Shown piece by piece: positions 38,804 to 49,200 of a stretch of 64,000 nt of DNA. How positions within the stretch are numbered: position 1 is the stretch's first letter; every line of letters begins with the position of its first letter. Made by a program: the position numbers and the translations under genes. Source of the stretch: Parietichytrium sp. I65-24A (taxonomy: Eukaryota > Sar > Bigyra > Thraustochytrida > Thraustochytriidae); assembly GCA_012862575.1 (NCBI GenBank), contig BLSF01000010.1:186001-250000 (forward strand), in the 5' to 3' direction. The notes beneath the pieces were generated by a model. It was not told where the DNA came from, made no database searches, and saw only the letters and a list, made by a program, of their open reading frames with translations.

Positions 38804-41800
38804 TCAACGCCTCGAAAGCATCGCGTTAGTCTGCTCCAAGTGCGCGTGGAGAAGCTCGACATAGCCGGTCATGTACATCATCATCCAGTTGGCAAAACTT
38901 GCATCGTGCGCGTGAACGTGGTTGTGGGCGAGCTCGTGCGAGAATACCCCGAACCAATCAATAATCGCCGCGTTGGGTGAAATGACCACTGGTTGCGCGC
39001 CATGTTGGTTCACGATGTCCAGTCGCCAATTTGAAGACTCTGCTTGAGCGAGGAAAACAGAAAAGTTGAAGTACAGCGAGCCGCCTCTATTGAACGCGGC
39101 GGTCGTCCCATTCTCATGATAGTAGAGATGACAGACTTGGGGTGAGATCTGGAACACATCCGTCGCCAGGCGTGTCAGGAGGTGGGCAAAGGCTGTGGCC
39201 TCCTTCGCTTTACTCTGGTACACTTGAGCAACTTCTGAGTCGGAAAGCTTCCCGGATGGATCCCTCTCTATAAAGCAGTCCAAGTTTGCAATTCTGTGCG
39301 CTGTCTTGACAAGATTGTGCTCGTGCAAGTCGTCCATCACGGCCTCCATACGTTGTTGCGAGGAGGCCGCCTGCTTTATTTCTGACACCCCACCGCCTTG
39401 GCGACATTGCTTGAGCCCGTTCATCATGGCTTGCTTGCGAAAATCGCGGTCAACCATCAATGATCCCTTGTTTCCTCCGTCGTTTCCTCCCGGCCCTTCC
39501 GCAGAGCCAGCCTTCGTGGAAGAGCCAGAGTCGCTGGAACCAACTTGCTCTGGCACTTTGCCAGCTTCATGAGAGCCGCTGGAAGAATTCTGCTTCCTCA
39601 AAATTTCTTCCATCTTCTGCGCTTGATTTTTCAAATGGCTACCCCCACCAAGTGCCTTCGGAACAGCGGATGCAAGCATTTCCCGGAACGACCGATGTTT
39701 TTTGTTCATCGCCTGTTTGACCATCTCCCGCTGGAGAAGATCCTGTTTTCCGACTCTCTCCTCAAAAGGTTCCGAGCTCGGTGGTGGAGAAGGTGGCGCG
39801 GCCGGTGTCTCTTTCGAGGACCCATTTCCAGGCCCTGGCGTTTCGACAGAGGAAGAGCCTTTCTCAACGGTGGGCGTCTGCTCTGGTCCTTGGGGCGCCG
39901 CTCCTGACGATGGCTCTGGATCGCGCTGCACTGCGTCTGACACTGACACTGACTGAGCTGACTGAGCCGCTTGGGGGCCAGGAGCGGCAGGTTGAGCAGC
40001 TGGGATTGGAGCCGGGATGGGAGGAACCACAATGTTTCGCTTGATAGGGAAACCCTGCTCTCGCAAAACTTGGTCTGTACTTTGCAAGATTGTTCCCCAC
40101 AGCAACCCATCGTGGAGTGTGGGGCTTTTCAACAGGACATTTGCAAGCTCCGTTGCGCAGTCATGCAACGAAAACTCAGAAGTTACGACCAGTGCGATTT
40201 GGGGCTTGTTCACTGCAAATGCAGAACAACTTTTGGGCTTTTTAACGCCGTCCAATTCCAACACGCGGCGAATTCCTTTAGCCTGGTAAACGAAGCTCTT
40301 TCCCTCCGCAGAGATTGTCCGCATACACTCATCAATATTTTTCACAAAGTAGGACTTTCGACGGTTGAAAAGGAAAAGCTGCACTCTCTTCCGGATAAGC
40401 TTTTCCAACTTGGTTGTCTTTTCTGTGACTGACATTGGCTGTAGCGGCGTAGTTGTCACACGCACGGCCGTCGAAAGCTGTTTTGAACCTAGCTCCTGAT
40501 ACATATTTTCCAGTACGCTATCCGCAGGGCAAACCACAGGTCTGAAGATTCGTTTGTACACCTCATGATCTGCAATGTAGATATCTTTGGCTCTGCACAG
40601 AGAATAGACTTGATCTTTCTCTACACTTGCTTCCTCATCTTCTGGGAAAAAGTTTGTGTCTTCTTCTGCTTTGGCACTCGGTGGGGTTGGATCGGCGATT
40701 TCTCTCTCCTTACTCTGCATCCCGATCAAACACTGTTGACTCATGAGCTTATGCTTGCTGAATGAGGAAACGGCATTCCACTCAACCGCAATCATTCGAA
40801 GAATGTGGAAATAGCTCTCGTATCCGACGCGATCAACATACTTGACCGCGTTGCCCTTGTCTGCGATTTCCCTGGCAATTTCATCAATGCTGGGTTCTGT
40901 TCTCACCCCTACGCTTCTCAAGAACAAGTTGGCGCTCTCGGACTCAAAGCTCACATAGGGGAACAGCCCTTCGTATTTTCCCAAAGAGCTTCCCTCCGGT
41001 CGAAAAAAGATGCTTCCTGGAGTGGCGAAAAAGTATTGCGCGGGTTGGGCACTCGACTTGCCGTCAGAGACTTCACTTTTCGAGACTATCTCAATTGGTA
41101 CAAAAGCCATTTCACGCAGACTGTGCAGATTCGAGCGAGGCATGTCGGGCAGCAAGGTGGCGAGATACTCAAACACCTGAGGAGCTTTGTCGAGCGGAGG
41201 TGGGGTTTTGCGCAAGATGTCCATGATTTCAGTTGCGCCAGGGTTCTCGCGGACCTTGAGCATCTGCGCCTTTTTCATGTCGAGTTGGGAGGCATCGACC
41301 AGAGGCTTTCCCAAAACCAGTACTTTAGGATTGGTAAAGCACGACATCGGGGATTGTAAGGTGCCATCGGTGCATGGAATAAACTTTTGCTGTGATCGGG
41401 GGACGTACTTGTCTCTGTACTCGTCAAAATGTTTAATGAGATATGACAGAGCTGGCTGCTGTGTCTTCCCTGGCTTGGATGCTCGATCCAAGACTACCTG
41501 TATGTCGGGGTACTTTTTGGTTCCCAGTAGCTGCAAAAATGTAGTGGTCTTAGAAGGTGTGTCAGAAGCACAAGCATCAAAGAAATCTCTGGTAAACTTT
41601 TGAGGGGGCTCCGTCACCGATGGCTTTTCATTCTTCGCAGCTCCGTCGGAGATCTCGGAACTTGCGGCTGAGGCTGTTTCTGGGAGAGCGTTCTTATCAA
41701 GCGGCAAACCATCCTCTGAAATCGGGTACAGTACTGGGACGTCTAGTAGCGTCAAGTCCCGGTCCGGAAAGTGGAGATCGCTCGCGTAAAAAGACTTCAT

Positions 41801-44800
41801 GGTCGGAAAGCATTTTCCGTCACGGACCTCGAGGGCGGGGAGGAACTGCCCATTTCGCAATCTTGATAATTCGGCAGAGTCAAGTTTGCTTTGCATACTC
41901 GCAATGTAATTCATTATCTCGCATCTGTTCCACCCCAGAGAGCCTTTATTAAATTCCCCAAACACATACGCCAGGTCAACGTGCTGCTTGACACCAAGAT
42001 CCTTCAAAAGTGCCACAACGGCGGCGTCTTTTGCCATGCTCTTGTTCACATGGAAGGATCCGTCCTCCAAAGCCTCACAAAGAGCTACTACAGGGAGACT
42101 GGAAAACCCGCCTGTCGACTCGATACCCAAATACGTTGCGGAGGGTTCCATGAGTTCAAGCGAAGTAACGGGGATGCATTTCGTCCCACTAAGTTTGGAG
42201 AGCGTCTTAGCTTGCTCGCTGTCTGACAACTCGCGATTGGATCTTGCAAAAGCAATGACGCGCAAGCAATTTGATGCGAGCGCAAGATTTTCCAAACTTA
42301 GGGGGGTCGCCTTTTTGCATAAAACCTGGAAAGCAGATTGGGTCCACACTGTCCAGGACACTGACTTGAGCCATGATTCGTCTAATGCAATGAGCTCAAA
42401 GTCGTCAAAAGGGTCTGTGATGGCTTGGTCCAGAACTCTTTTTTCGATGAATGGATTTGATCGAAATAAAGCATCTACCTTTTCCGCCATCCCCTTTTCG
42501 CAGCTAGATTTCAGGCGTTTTGTAATGACAGATGGCACGAAACGATCTAGGCTTTTGAGTTTGACGCCATTATACACCACCAGCGAAAGCAGGTGTGGGC
42601 TCGTGTATGTTGTGGACAGATCGAGCGTGCTCAGCGAGTTGTTTGTCACTTGCTCGGCATCAATGCGAGTCACGTGTTGACAGCGAGTGCATTTTACAGG
42701 AATCCGAATGCTCTCAAAGGTGACGCTATTTGAAAATGTGGATGCAAAGCGATCAAACATGCCCTGAGCGGTTTTGGCCTGTTCTTCTTGCAAACGATTT
42801 CGCTCCTTTTTAATTGCTGCTGCACTGAGGAGCAGCTCCTTTCCACACCAGCTGCAATGGCACAAAACGTTATCCGCCTCGCTCTGTTGTCTCTGTTGTT
42901 GGGATTGACGCAGGCTGCGAATGGACTGGAACGTTTTCTCCCGTTTGACAAGCCAGTGCAGGAGGGCGACTACTTCTTCATTACTGTTTAGAGGTCGCTT
43001 AGACAGCTCGTTGGCCAGGTCGCGAACGTCAAGTTCCCGAAGATAACGCCGCGAAATAAGCTCGTCCGAAAACCGCTTACAAAGCTGATACAGGGTTTCA
43101 TTCGGAACCACATCCTTGGATTTCTTCTTACCCGCGTCAGACTCGGCTCCAGCTCCAGACGAACCCGAGCCCAGCAGGGACGCAAAAAATCCGAAAGCGG
43201 ATTTGGCTTGCTTTGAAATCTGATCGGCAGCAGATGACTCCTTTGGCTTGTCATCCTCAGGGTTACGAGGCAGGACAGCCAAGGCTACTGTGGATTTGAC
43301 AAGGTCGTAAAGCCCGGTGCTGTCCCTAGTCCTTGCCGAGGCACTGTCACGGACTCCTTGTGTGGTCCACACGGAAGGCGTGGAATCGGTGACTGAAAAA
43401 AACCCTACGCTAAGAATCTCTCCGACTTGTTCCACAGGCGTTGTTGGCTTGTTTGCAAACGTTGCCATCGTCTTGTAAACAAGCAGCTTGCTTTGCTCGT
43501 CACTGCTACCGCTATCTGCCCCGCCATCGGTAGAGTTTGAGCTCGCAAATTGCGCTGCAAGGCCACACCGGTGCTCAAATGACACACGTTTCAGAGCTCC
43601 GGTGACCCAGAGCAAAGCGCGATTCCAGGTCGCGAGCGTTACATCAGAAAAGTCCATGGCGTTCCGCTCCATAGTGGGCATAAAAGGCGCTTGGCAGTGC
43701 ACCTTTGTCCCGGTGGATTGCTGCGTAATTCCTGACCCGATAAAGAAGAATCCGCCCCTTGACGACGCGGGGGAGAAGCTTTCGAACACATCACTGCCTG
43801 AATCGCCCTCACCAGTGTAAGACTCTGTCACGTTGAACAACAGCTGTAGGCTAATCTTCTTAGGGGGGTTCTTTTTCGTGACGCGAAACATTGCCGCGGC
43901 AAAGTTGCTGTCAACCGTGACAGCAAATTCAGACTGCACACGCATCATTTCCGTCACAAGCGGCTCTTCCCTGTCGAACCTCTGCACCACATACAAGAGC
44001 GGTTCCATGTATGCCCCAACGTACTTGAACATTCCCCGCGGATCTGCAAATGCTGTCGAAGGGCTCTTACCTCGGGAAGTGGGAAGGCGAACCGGCTCAG
44101 GTTCTCCAGTGACCTTTCGGGCTACTTTGAGTGCGAGACGGTCATCGTAAAACACCTCGACAGCTTCCAACGTCGTGGTAAACGTCAAGCAGCGAGACAA
44201 GAACTCCACCATCTTATCTGGCATCGGTAGTTGAGGGAACGGGGGATCTTCTCGAACAGGCATGTCAAACACAGTCCAACCACCTTCCGAAACCATTTGA
44301 AGCAAGGCCTTCACTTCTGCAGAGTCATCCTCGCGCGCCTCTGGTATCTTTCCGTGAGTGACGAATAAAGCGTCCTTCTTCCAGTGGAAGGACAGCGCTT
44401 TGCCCGCGGACATGACTGTGGGCTCCTCGCTCACTGAAAACACACTGTAAAAACCAACCCCGAAGAATCCCACCTTGGTTTCGTCCGGATTACCGTCTGC
44501 GATGCTTTTAATACGAGCCCAATCCTGATCTCTGAATGGCTGCCCATTATTGCAGAGCCGTACTGTGGTGTACGACCTCCCAGCATCGCTCCTTCCCTGA
44601 CCTGTCGGTTTCTTCGCGGCAGAGTTTTGGGCCGGTTCGCCGTCCCAGAACCCGGTTCCCGAGAACCGAATTTGAAGCCGCGTGGCCTTGGCGTCATTGG
44701 CGTTCTGCAGCAGCTCTCTGAACAGCGTGAGCTCTGTGGAGTACCTGGCCAAGATCTTATCGATCAGTCCGCGCTGGTTCACTGTCACAGCCTCCTCGAA

Positions 44801-44833
44801 CGTGTCACCGCCCGCTTCCACCCGCGCCTTCAT
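38804..44833 (-). CDS. DUF3684-family protein with HSP90-like ATPase fold (sacsin-related) and C-terminal HExxH motif
   Basis: 2,009 residues, single exon, from the first ATG at 44833. The N-terminus carries the Bergerat ATPase fold: RELLQNANDAKAT (about 39-51), VRLCNNGQPF and VGFFGVGFYSVFSVSEEP (about 121-138). These are the N, G1 and G2 boxes seen in HSP90, sacsin and the fungal DUF3684 family. Long alpha-beta stretches follow, with a four-cysteine zinc knuckle (CHCSWCGKEL ... CTRCQ) at about 665-720. A low-complexity Pro/Ser linker covers about 1595-1810. Close to the C-terminus is FSHELAHNHVHAHD (about 1965-1978), an HExxH with downstream His, similar to fungal members. ATP-dependent chaperone-like action is expected by analogy. 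Whether the HExxH part is a working protease is unknown. Confidence 0.85.
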   Translation of the reverse strand: MKARVEAGGDTFEEAVTVNQRGLIDKILARYSTELTLFRELLQNANDAKATRLQIRFSGTGFWDGEPAQNSAAKKPTGQGRSDAGRSYTTVRLCNNGQPFRDQDWARIKSIADGNPDETKVGFFGVGFYSVFSVSEEPTVMSAGKALSFHWKKDALFVTHGKIPEAREDDSAEVKALLQMVSEGGWTVFDMPVREDPPFPQLPMPDKMVEFLSRCLTFTTTLEAVEVFYDDRLALKVARKVTGEPEPVRLPTSRGKSPSTAFADPRGMFKYVGAYMEPLLYVVQRFDREEPLVTEMMRVQSEFAVTVDSNFAAAMFRVTKKNPPKKISLQLLFNVTESYTGEGDSGSDVFESFSPASSRGGFFFIGSGITQQSTGTKVHCQAPFMPTMERNAMDFSDVTLATWNRALLWVTGALKRVSFEHRCGLAAQFASSNSTDGGADSGSSDEQSKLLVYKTMATFANKPTTPVEQVGEILSVGFFSVTDSTPSVWTTQGVRDSASARTRDSTGLYDLVKSTVALAVLPRNPEDDKPKESSAADQISKQAKSAFGFFASLLGSGSSGAGAESDAGKKKSKDVVPNETLYQLCKRFSDELISRRYLRELDVRDLANELSKRPLNSNEEVVALLHWLVKREKTFQSIRSLRQSQQQRQQSEADNVLCHCSWCGKELLLSAAAIKKERNRLQEEQAKTAQGMFDRFASTFSNSVTFESIRIPVKCTRCQHVTRIDAEQVTNNSLSTLDLSTTYTSPHLLSLVVYNGVKLKSLDRFVPSVITKRLKSSCEKGMAEKVDALFRSNPFIEKRVLDQAITDPFDDFELIALDESWLKSVSWTVWTQSAFQVLCKKATPLSLENLALASNCLRVIAFARSNRELSDSEQAKTLSKLSGTKCIPVTSLELMEPSATYLGIESTGGFSSLPVVALCEALEDGSFHVNKSMAKDAAVVALLKDLGVKQHVDLAYVFGEFNKGSLGWNRCEIMNYIASMQSKLDSAELSRLRNGQFLPALEVRDGKCFPTMKSFYASDLHFPDRDLTLLDVPVLYPISEDGLPLDKNALPETASAASSEISDGAAKNEKPSVTEPPQKFTRDFFDACASDTPSKTTTFLQLLGTKKYPDIQVVLDRASKPGKTQQPALSYLIKHFDEYRDKYVPRSQQKFIPCTDGTLQSPMSCFTNPKVLVLGKPLVDASQLDMKKAQMLKVRENPGATEIMDILRKTPPPLDKAPQVFEYLATLLPDMPRSNLHSLREMAFVPIEIVSKSEVSDGKSSAQPAQYFFATPGSIFFRPEGSSLGKYEGLFPYVSFESESANLFLRSVGVRTEPSIDEIAREIADKGNAVKYVDRVGYESYFHILRMIAVEWNAVSSFSKHKLMSQQCLIGMQSKEREIADPTPPSAKAEEDTNFFPEDEEASVEKDQVYSLCRAKDIYIADHEVYKRIFRPVVCPADSVLENMYQELGSKQLSTAVRVTTTPLQPMSVTEKTTKLEKLIRKRVQLFLFNRRKSYFVKNIDECMRTISAEGKSFVYQAKGIRRVLELDGVKKPKSCSAFAVNKPQIALVVTSEFSLHDCATELANVLLKSPTLHDGLLWGTILQSTDQVLREQGFPIKRNIVVPPIPAPIPAAQPAAPGPQAAQSAQSVSVSDAVQRDPEPSSGAAPQGPEQTPTVEKGSSSVETPGPGNGSSKETPAAPPSPPPSSEPFEERVGKQDLLQREMVKQAMNKKHRSFREMLASAVPKALGGGSHLKNQAQKMEEILRKQNSSSGSHEAGKVPEQVGSSDSGSSTKAGSAEGPGGNDGGNKGSLMVDRDFRKQAMMNGLKQCRQGGGVSEIKQAASSQQRMEAVMDDLHEHNLVKTAHRIANLDCFIERDPSGKLSDSEVAQVYQSKAKEATAFAHLLTRLATDVFQISPQVCHLYYHENGTTAAFNRGGSLYFNFSVFLAQAESSNWRLDIVNQHGAQPVVISPNAAIIDWFGVFSHELAHNHVHAHDASFANWMMMYMTGYVELLHAHLEQTNAMLSRR

Positions 44834-45146
44834 CGCGCCTTCTTCCACCACCTCACAAGATCAACGCTCGAGAATGCAACGGCCAACGCCAGCAACTGCG
44901 CACACTGTCTCCGAGCAACTGTCTCCAGCAAAAGGCCCGTCTCCCCGTCCCACGTCCCGCTTCTCCTTTCGCGGTTTCTAAAGCACACACAATGTGCCTT
45001 GGCTGAGGAGCCCACGATCCCAGTCCAAGTAAGCAGAGTGTCAGTTCGCTCTTCCACGCTCCTTCGCACTCACACCTTCTCCTCAAACCACCGCAACTGA
45101 CTGCGAGATACGACTCTGTGTGTTGTGCGACTGCTGCGACTGAGAC

Positions 45147-45188
45147 CAAAACAAACAAACAAACAAACAAACAGAGAGAGAGAGAGAC
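45147..45188. repeat. (CAAA)n followed by (GA)n
   Basis: Six CAAA units run directly into a GA dinucleotide tract, about 310 bp upstream of the DUF3684 gene. Confidence 0.9.
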
Positions 45189-46020
45189 ACTCTCTTCCAA
45201 AGTCGTTCTCTGGTTTTGCTCATTCTCACTCTTCTCACTATTCTCACAGTCAATGATCCCATGAACAAATCATACAAACATCACATCAACTCTCCGCACT
45301 TCCCAGGGAGCACTGCTAGTAGATCGAGTAGTTGCTTGGCTACACGACTCCGTGGAGCTACTAGCTAGGCAGCCGGTAGCCGAGCGTATGCTTGCGTGGC
45401 TTGCGAGAACTGAAAGAAGCGTACTTTGCTCGCCGGGAAAGGTTTGTTAGCTGGTTTGTTAGCATTGTTAGTTGTTTAGTGTAGGCTGTGCAGCATTGTG
45501 CAGCATATTGATGAATAGATTGTGGAGTTTGGAATTTTAGAGTTTAGTTTCCAAAGATAGAGAGAGACAGAGCGCGACGGAGGTTGAAGAACCGTGCTCG
45601 ACGGCGCTGCGACACAGTGAGAACCGCTTCCGCTCTCCAGAACCGCAGACCAAGCATGCTGACTCGGTTCCAAGCGGGTTCCCGCGACTTCCGCCACCTC
45701 CGCTCTCCAGAACCGCTCCGGTTCCGGTTCCCTGCACGCTAGCAGCGGCTATACATGGCTAGGCATGGCTAGGCACTCAGTCACTGACCACACTGACCTT
45801 GTCAACCAGTGGGGTAATGGTTCAAAATAACAACAGCCAACACTGCCAAGACGACAACCTCTCGCGGACATCGCAGCCATAGCCTCCCGCGCACCAACCG
45901 GCGCGACCGCTGTGGCCCACCGCAGGAGAGTAAAGAGCAGACTAGAGTTGAGTAGAGTATAGTATGCCCGCGGGTTTGGCACTTGCGTCTGGTTAACGGA
46001 GGAGGACTGCCGCCGGCGTG

Positions 46021-46124
46021 TTGTTTGGTTGTTGTTGTTGCTTTATTGCTGTTGCTTTTATTGTTGTTGCTTTTATTGTCGTTGTTGTCGTTGTTGTTGT
46101 TGTTGTTGTTGGTGGTGGTGGTGC
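46021..46124. repeat. GTT trinucleotide block with GTTGCTTTTATTG units
   Basis: A composite repeat: GTT runs interrupted by two or three copies of a 13-bp GTTGCTTTTATTG-type unit, then GGT units, upstream of the CCCH gene. Confidence 0.85.
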
Positions 46125-46251
46125 TGGGGGGAGAGAGACGGACTTGCGGCTCGAGAGTCGGGAGAACTGAGAGTGGCCGCGGGCAGGAAAGGCAGAGAAG
46201 GGTCAGAGGGACGGCGGCATAGATAGCTAGCTGGTACTTCGCTGCGCAGGC

Positions 46252-49200
46252 ATGCAGTCGGCGGCGGCGGCCGCGCAGGGGTCGCAAGGACTGGCAGGGC
46301 AACATCAGAGTCAGCAGAATCATCATTCTGGCATCTGCAAGTATTTCGCGCGCAAAGGAGGGTGCAAGTTTGGGGACAGGTGCAAGTATCGCCATTCGGT
46401 GCCCGCTGCGAGCAGTCCAAACGGCAAAGCTGGGAGTGGCGGAAATGTTGGCAGCAGCGACAGTGACATCGGAGATGGCGCGGCGCACAAGAATGAACCA
46501 TCTGCGGCGATGATCTTCGAACTGCTGGAGGAATTCCAAGGGCTACAGAAAAAGCTGCTTGAGGCCGTGCCTGAGCTGGCTGCCAAGGAGAACGCTACAA
46601 GTTCCCATGAAAGAGGCGGAACCAAGCCCAAGGCTGGCTCGAGCAGGTCATTGCAACCTCCGGAGGTGCCGCAGGCTCCAAAAGAGCGGAGGCGCAACTC
46701 TCATTCCGCAACAACAGAGGCACACCACGGCGCCACGGAAGTTGGGTCACTATTGCCCGCCCCAAAGGGCGTTGCGGATGACACCTGGGGCAAGCTTTCC
46801 CGCAGCCTACAAGGCCGAATCTTAGAAGAGTGCAGCAGGTCTTTAGACACTGCAAATCCGACTAAAGCTGAAGCGCAAGGCAATGACTGGCCAAGATCCT
46901 CTGCGGGGAAATCACTGCCGTTTTATATAAGCGAGGAAGCCTGGGAGCGGATGCCAGAGTCTCTGCGCAAAAACATTCTGGCCGAGGCAGAAAAGCAAGA
47001 GCCTATACCCTCAAGTTCTCATTCCGTGGTGGCTGCAAACGGTAATGCGAGTGAAGATTCTAAGAAACTGAACAAGGAGCACGACGTGCAAGAGTATGAA
47101 CGGCGCCTCAGCTCGAAGAGAGACCCAATCGCGAGTGTGATCCCAGCCGGGGTAAACCTACGAGTGTGGTCCAAGTTGCCCCTCGCATTACAATCAAAGA
47201 TTCGAAGGGAGGCGGGCTCGAACTCGAGCGCTGACGGATCTGACGCTTTTAGTGACGCAGCACGCTTAAGCCAGTATGAGGGAAATGGCTCTGATGGGGA
47301 GGATAAGGGATACGTGGATGATGAAGGTTTGTTCCATGTTAAGCCCAGGTTTTTGATGCGAATTCCCGGCAAGCTTCACGAATGGGCGTACTTTGCTGCA
47401 GACCCTTCCCGGAGAGAGATCGCTCTCTGTACGTCACGAGGGGTTAGGGGGGACAAGATTAATTTCTTTAGCGTTCCGGACGGGAACTACCAATTTTCGT
47501 GGAATATTAAAGCAACTGGCGAATCTGATGGTGGAGCAATGACCTATGATTTGGAGAACGGGACACTTGCTGTCGTTCTGATACAGAGGGACAAGGTTGC
47601 ATTTCTACACCGAGTGGGGCGAAGCTGGTCGCTCGGCAAGACTCAATTCGATCTGTCCCCTGGAGTCGGCATGCAAGTCGAAAGCATGAAGATTTTGAAC
47701 GGCTCTTCTTTGGGCTATCTACTGGTGGAGCTCTTTATGTCGTACGCGGAGAAAAAAGGCCTCTCGAGGTACATTTGCTTCGATGCCGATGGAAATGAGG
47801 TAGATCTTCCGTCTTGTTTTCGGGAGTTTTCGACGATTCTCCCCGTGCAGGGCACTGACAAAGTGCTACTCTTGCTCGACCGACGATTTGCCATCGCCGA
47901 AGGGCCAACTTTTGAACCAGTGTTCATTGATACTGCAAGTGTCTTTCCTTCTGCGAGTGATGTTGCATTCCCTTTTGCGAGCTCCCCAAATACTTTTGGG
48001 TTGCTCAGCACTTCAAGCGAGAAATCTGGGAGATTATCTTCGGTCAACGTTTGGATTGTACCACCAGCAAGCGCAAGAGAAAGAGAAAGCATTGAGGGGG
48101 TCTCTCTGGTGAAAAGTGTTGTTGCTGGCGGATTCCCTGCTGAGATCGAAGCCGTCGAATACCTGGCGATCGACTGTGGAAATAACATTCTGATTGCGAC
48201 AAAGGCCCCGTCATTGGCTAGCAAACCTGACAGGGACAACGCAATGTTTCGATTTGTGCCTTCACGCCAGCTATTCTTGGTCGAATCCGGAAAGATATTG
48301 GGATCGAACGTCCACGAATTGGAGAGCGACGGTGCGGATGAGTCCGGCCTAGAACCAGCACACTTTAATGATGAAGGGCAGGAGGACTCTTTTCGAGAAT
48401 ACGTGGGCAGTGCCGATTTTGCGGACGATAGCATTCAGTACCAGCAGGACGAGATGACCTTCAATTCTCACAATTATGGTGAATGGGATCTTCGTCAGAC
48501 CCTCCAGCCACCAGAAGAAGAAGCCGATGGCAGCTACTTGACGGATTTTGATGACAGCTACTTGGACCATCCGTATTCATACAGAGTGAACACGAGCATG
48601 GAAGATGGCAATGGTGGAGGAATGGACGCAAGGAGGGGGTCGCCATCCAGTTTAATATCAAGTGAGTTTGTTTCCACGACAGCAGCGAGCATGATCTCAC
48701 CGAGTTCGCAGCAGTCACCGAGCTTGCGAGGACCTCCGCCAGGGTTTCGAAGTTTGACTCCAAGCGGCACGAGCACATCGCTGGCGTCGCGATCACAATT
48801 TATGCGCGGTGCGCCACTACCTCCCAATCGTCACCAGGCACCAAGGCCCCTGAGCACCGAGTTTGGCAATTTGTTTGGTGTAATATTGAACTCGGCCGCA
48901 TCTTCTCCGGCTTATAGACATCACTCGAGCGAAGACGACACGTGGGGTCCGCTAGTCTCAGAAAACGAAGGAGGAACAGAGAATAAGGAGAGCATTGGAC
49001 CACACAATTTTTTCAACTTTTCGCCTGCGAGCCCTAATAACATCTTTAGTTCGTTCACCCCGAATCATGAACTCTTTGGGAGGCCTCACGAGGCGCACTC
49101 CAAAGGAAGACAACCCAGCACAACATCCGAAAACGATTCTGACAGTATACGGAGCATGCCAACAGCTGGGCCGCGCATGTCTCCCTCAACCCCGGTCGGA

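Larger units (their letters stand above)
44834..46251. other. Divergent upstream gap (DUF3684 / CCCH-RING-TPR gene)
   Basis: It holds a (CAAA)n(GA)n run at 45147-45188 and a GTT-type block at 46021-46124 that ends about 130 bp before the CCCH gene. Bases 45290-45480 are featureless. Frames open across the GTT block encode poly-Leu or poly-Asn and are not genes. Confidence 0.5.

Noticed and set aside
46021-46222. Poly-Leu/Val frame upstream of the CCCH gene
   Set aside because: It is produced by the GTT/GGT repeat and has no independent coding evidence.
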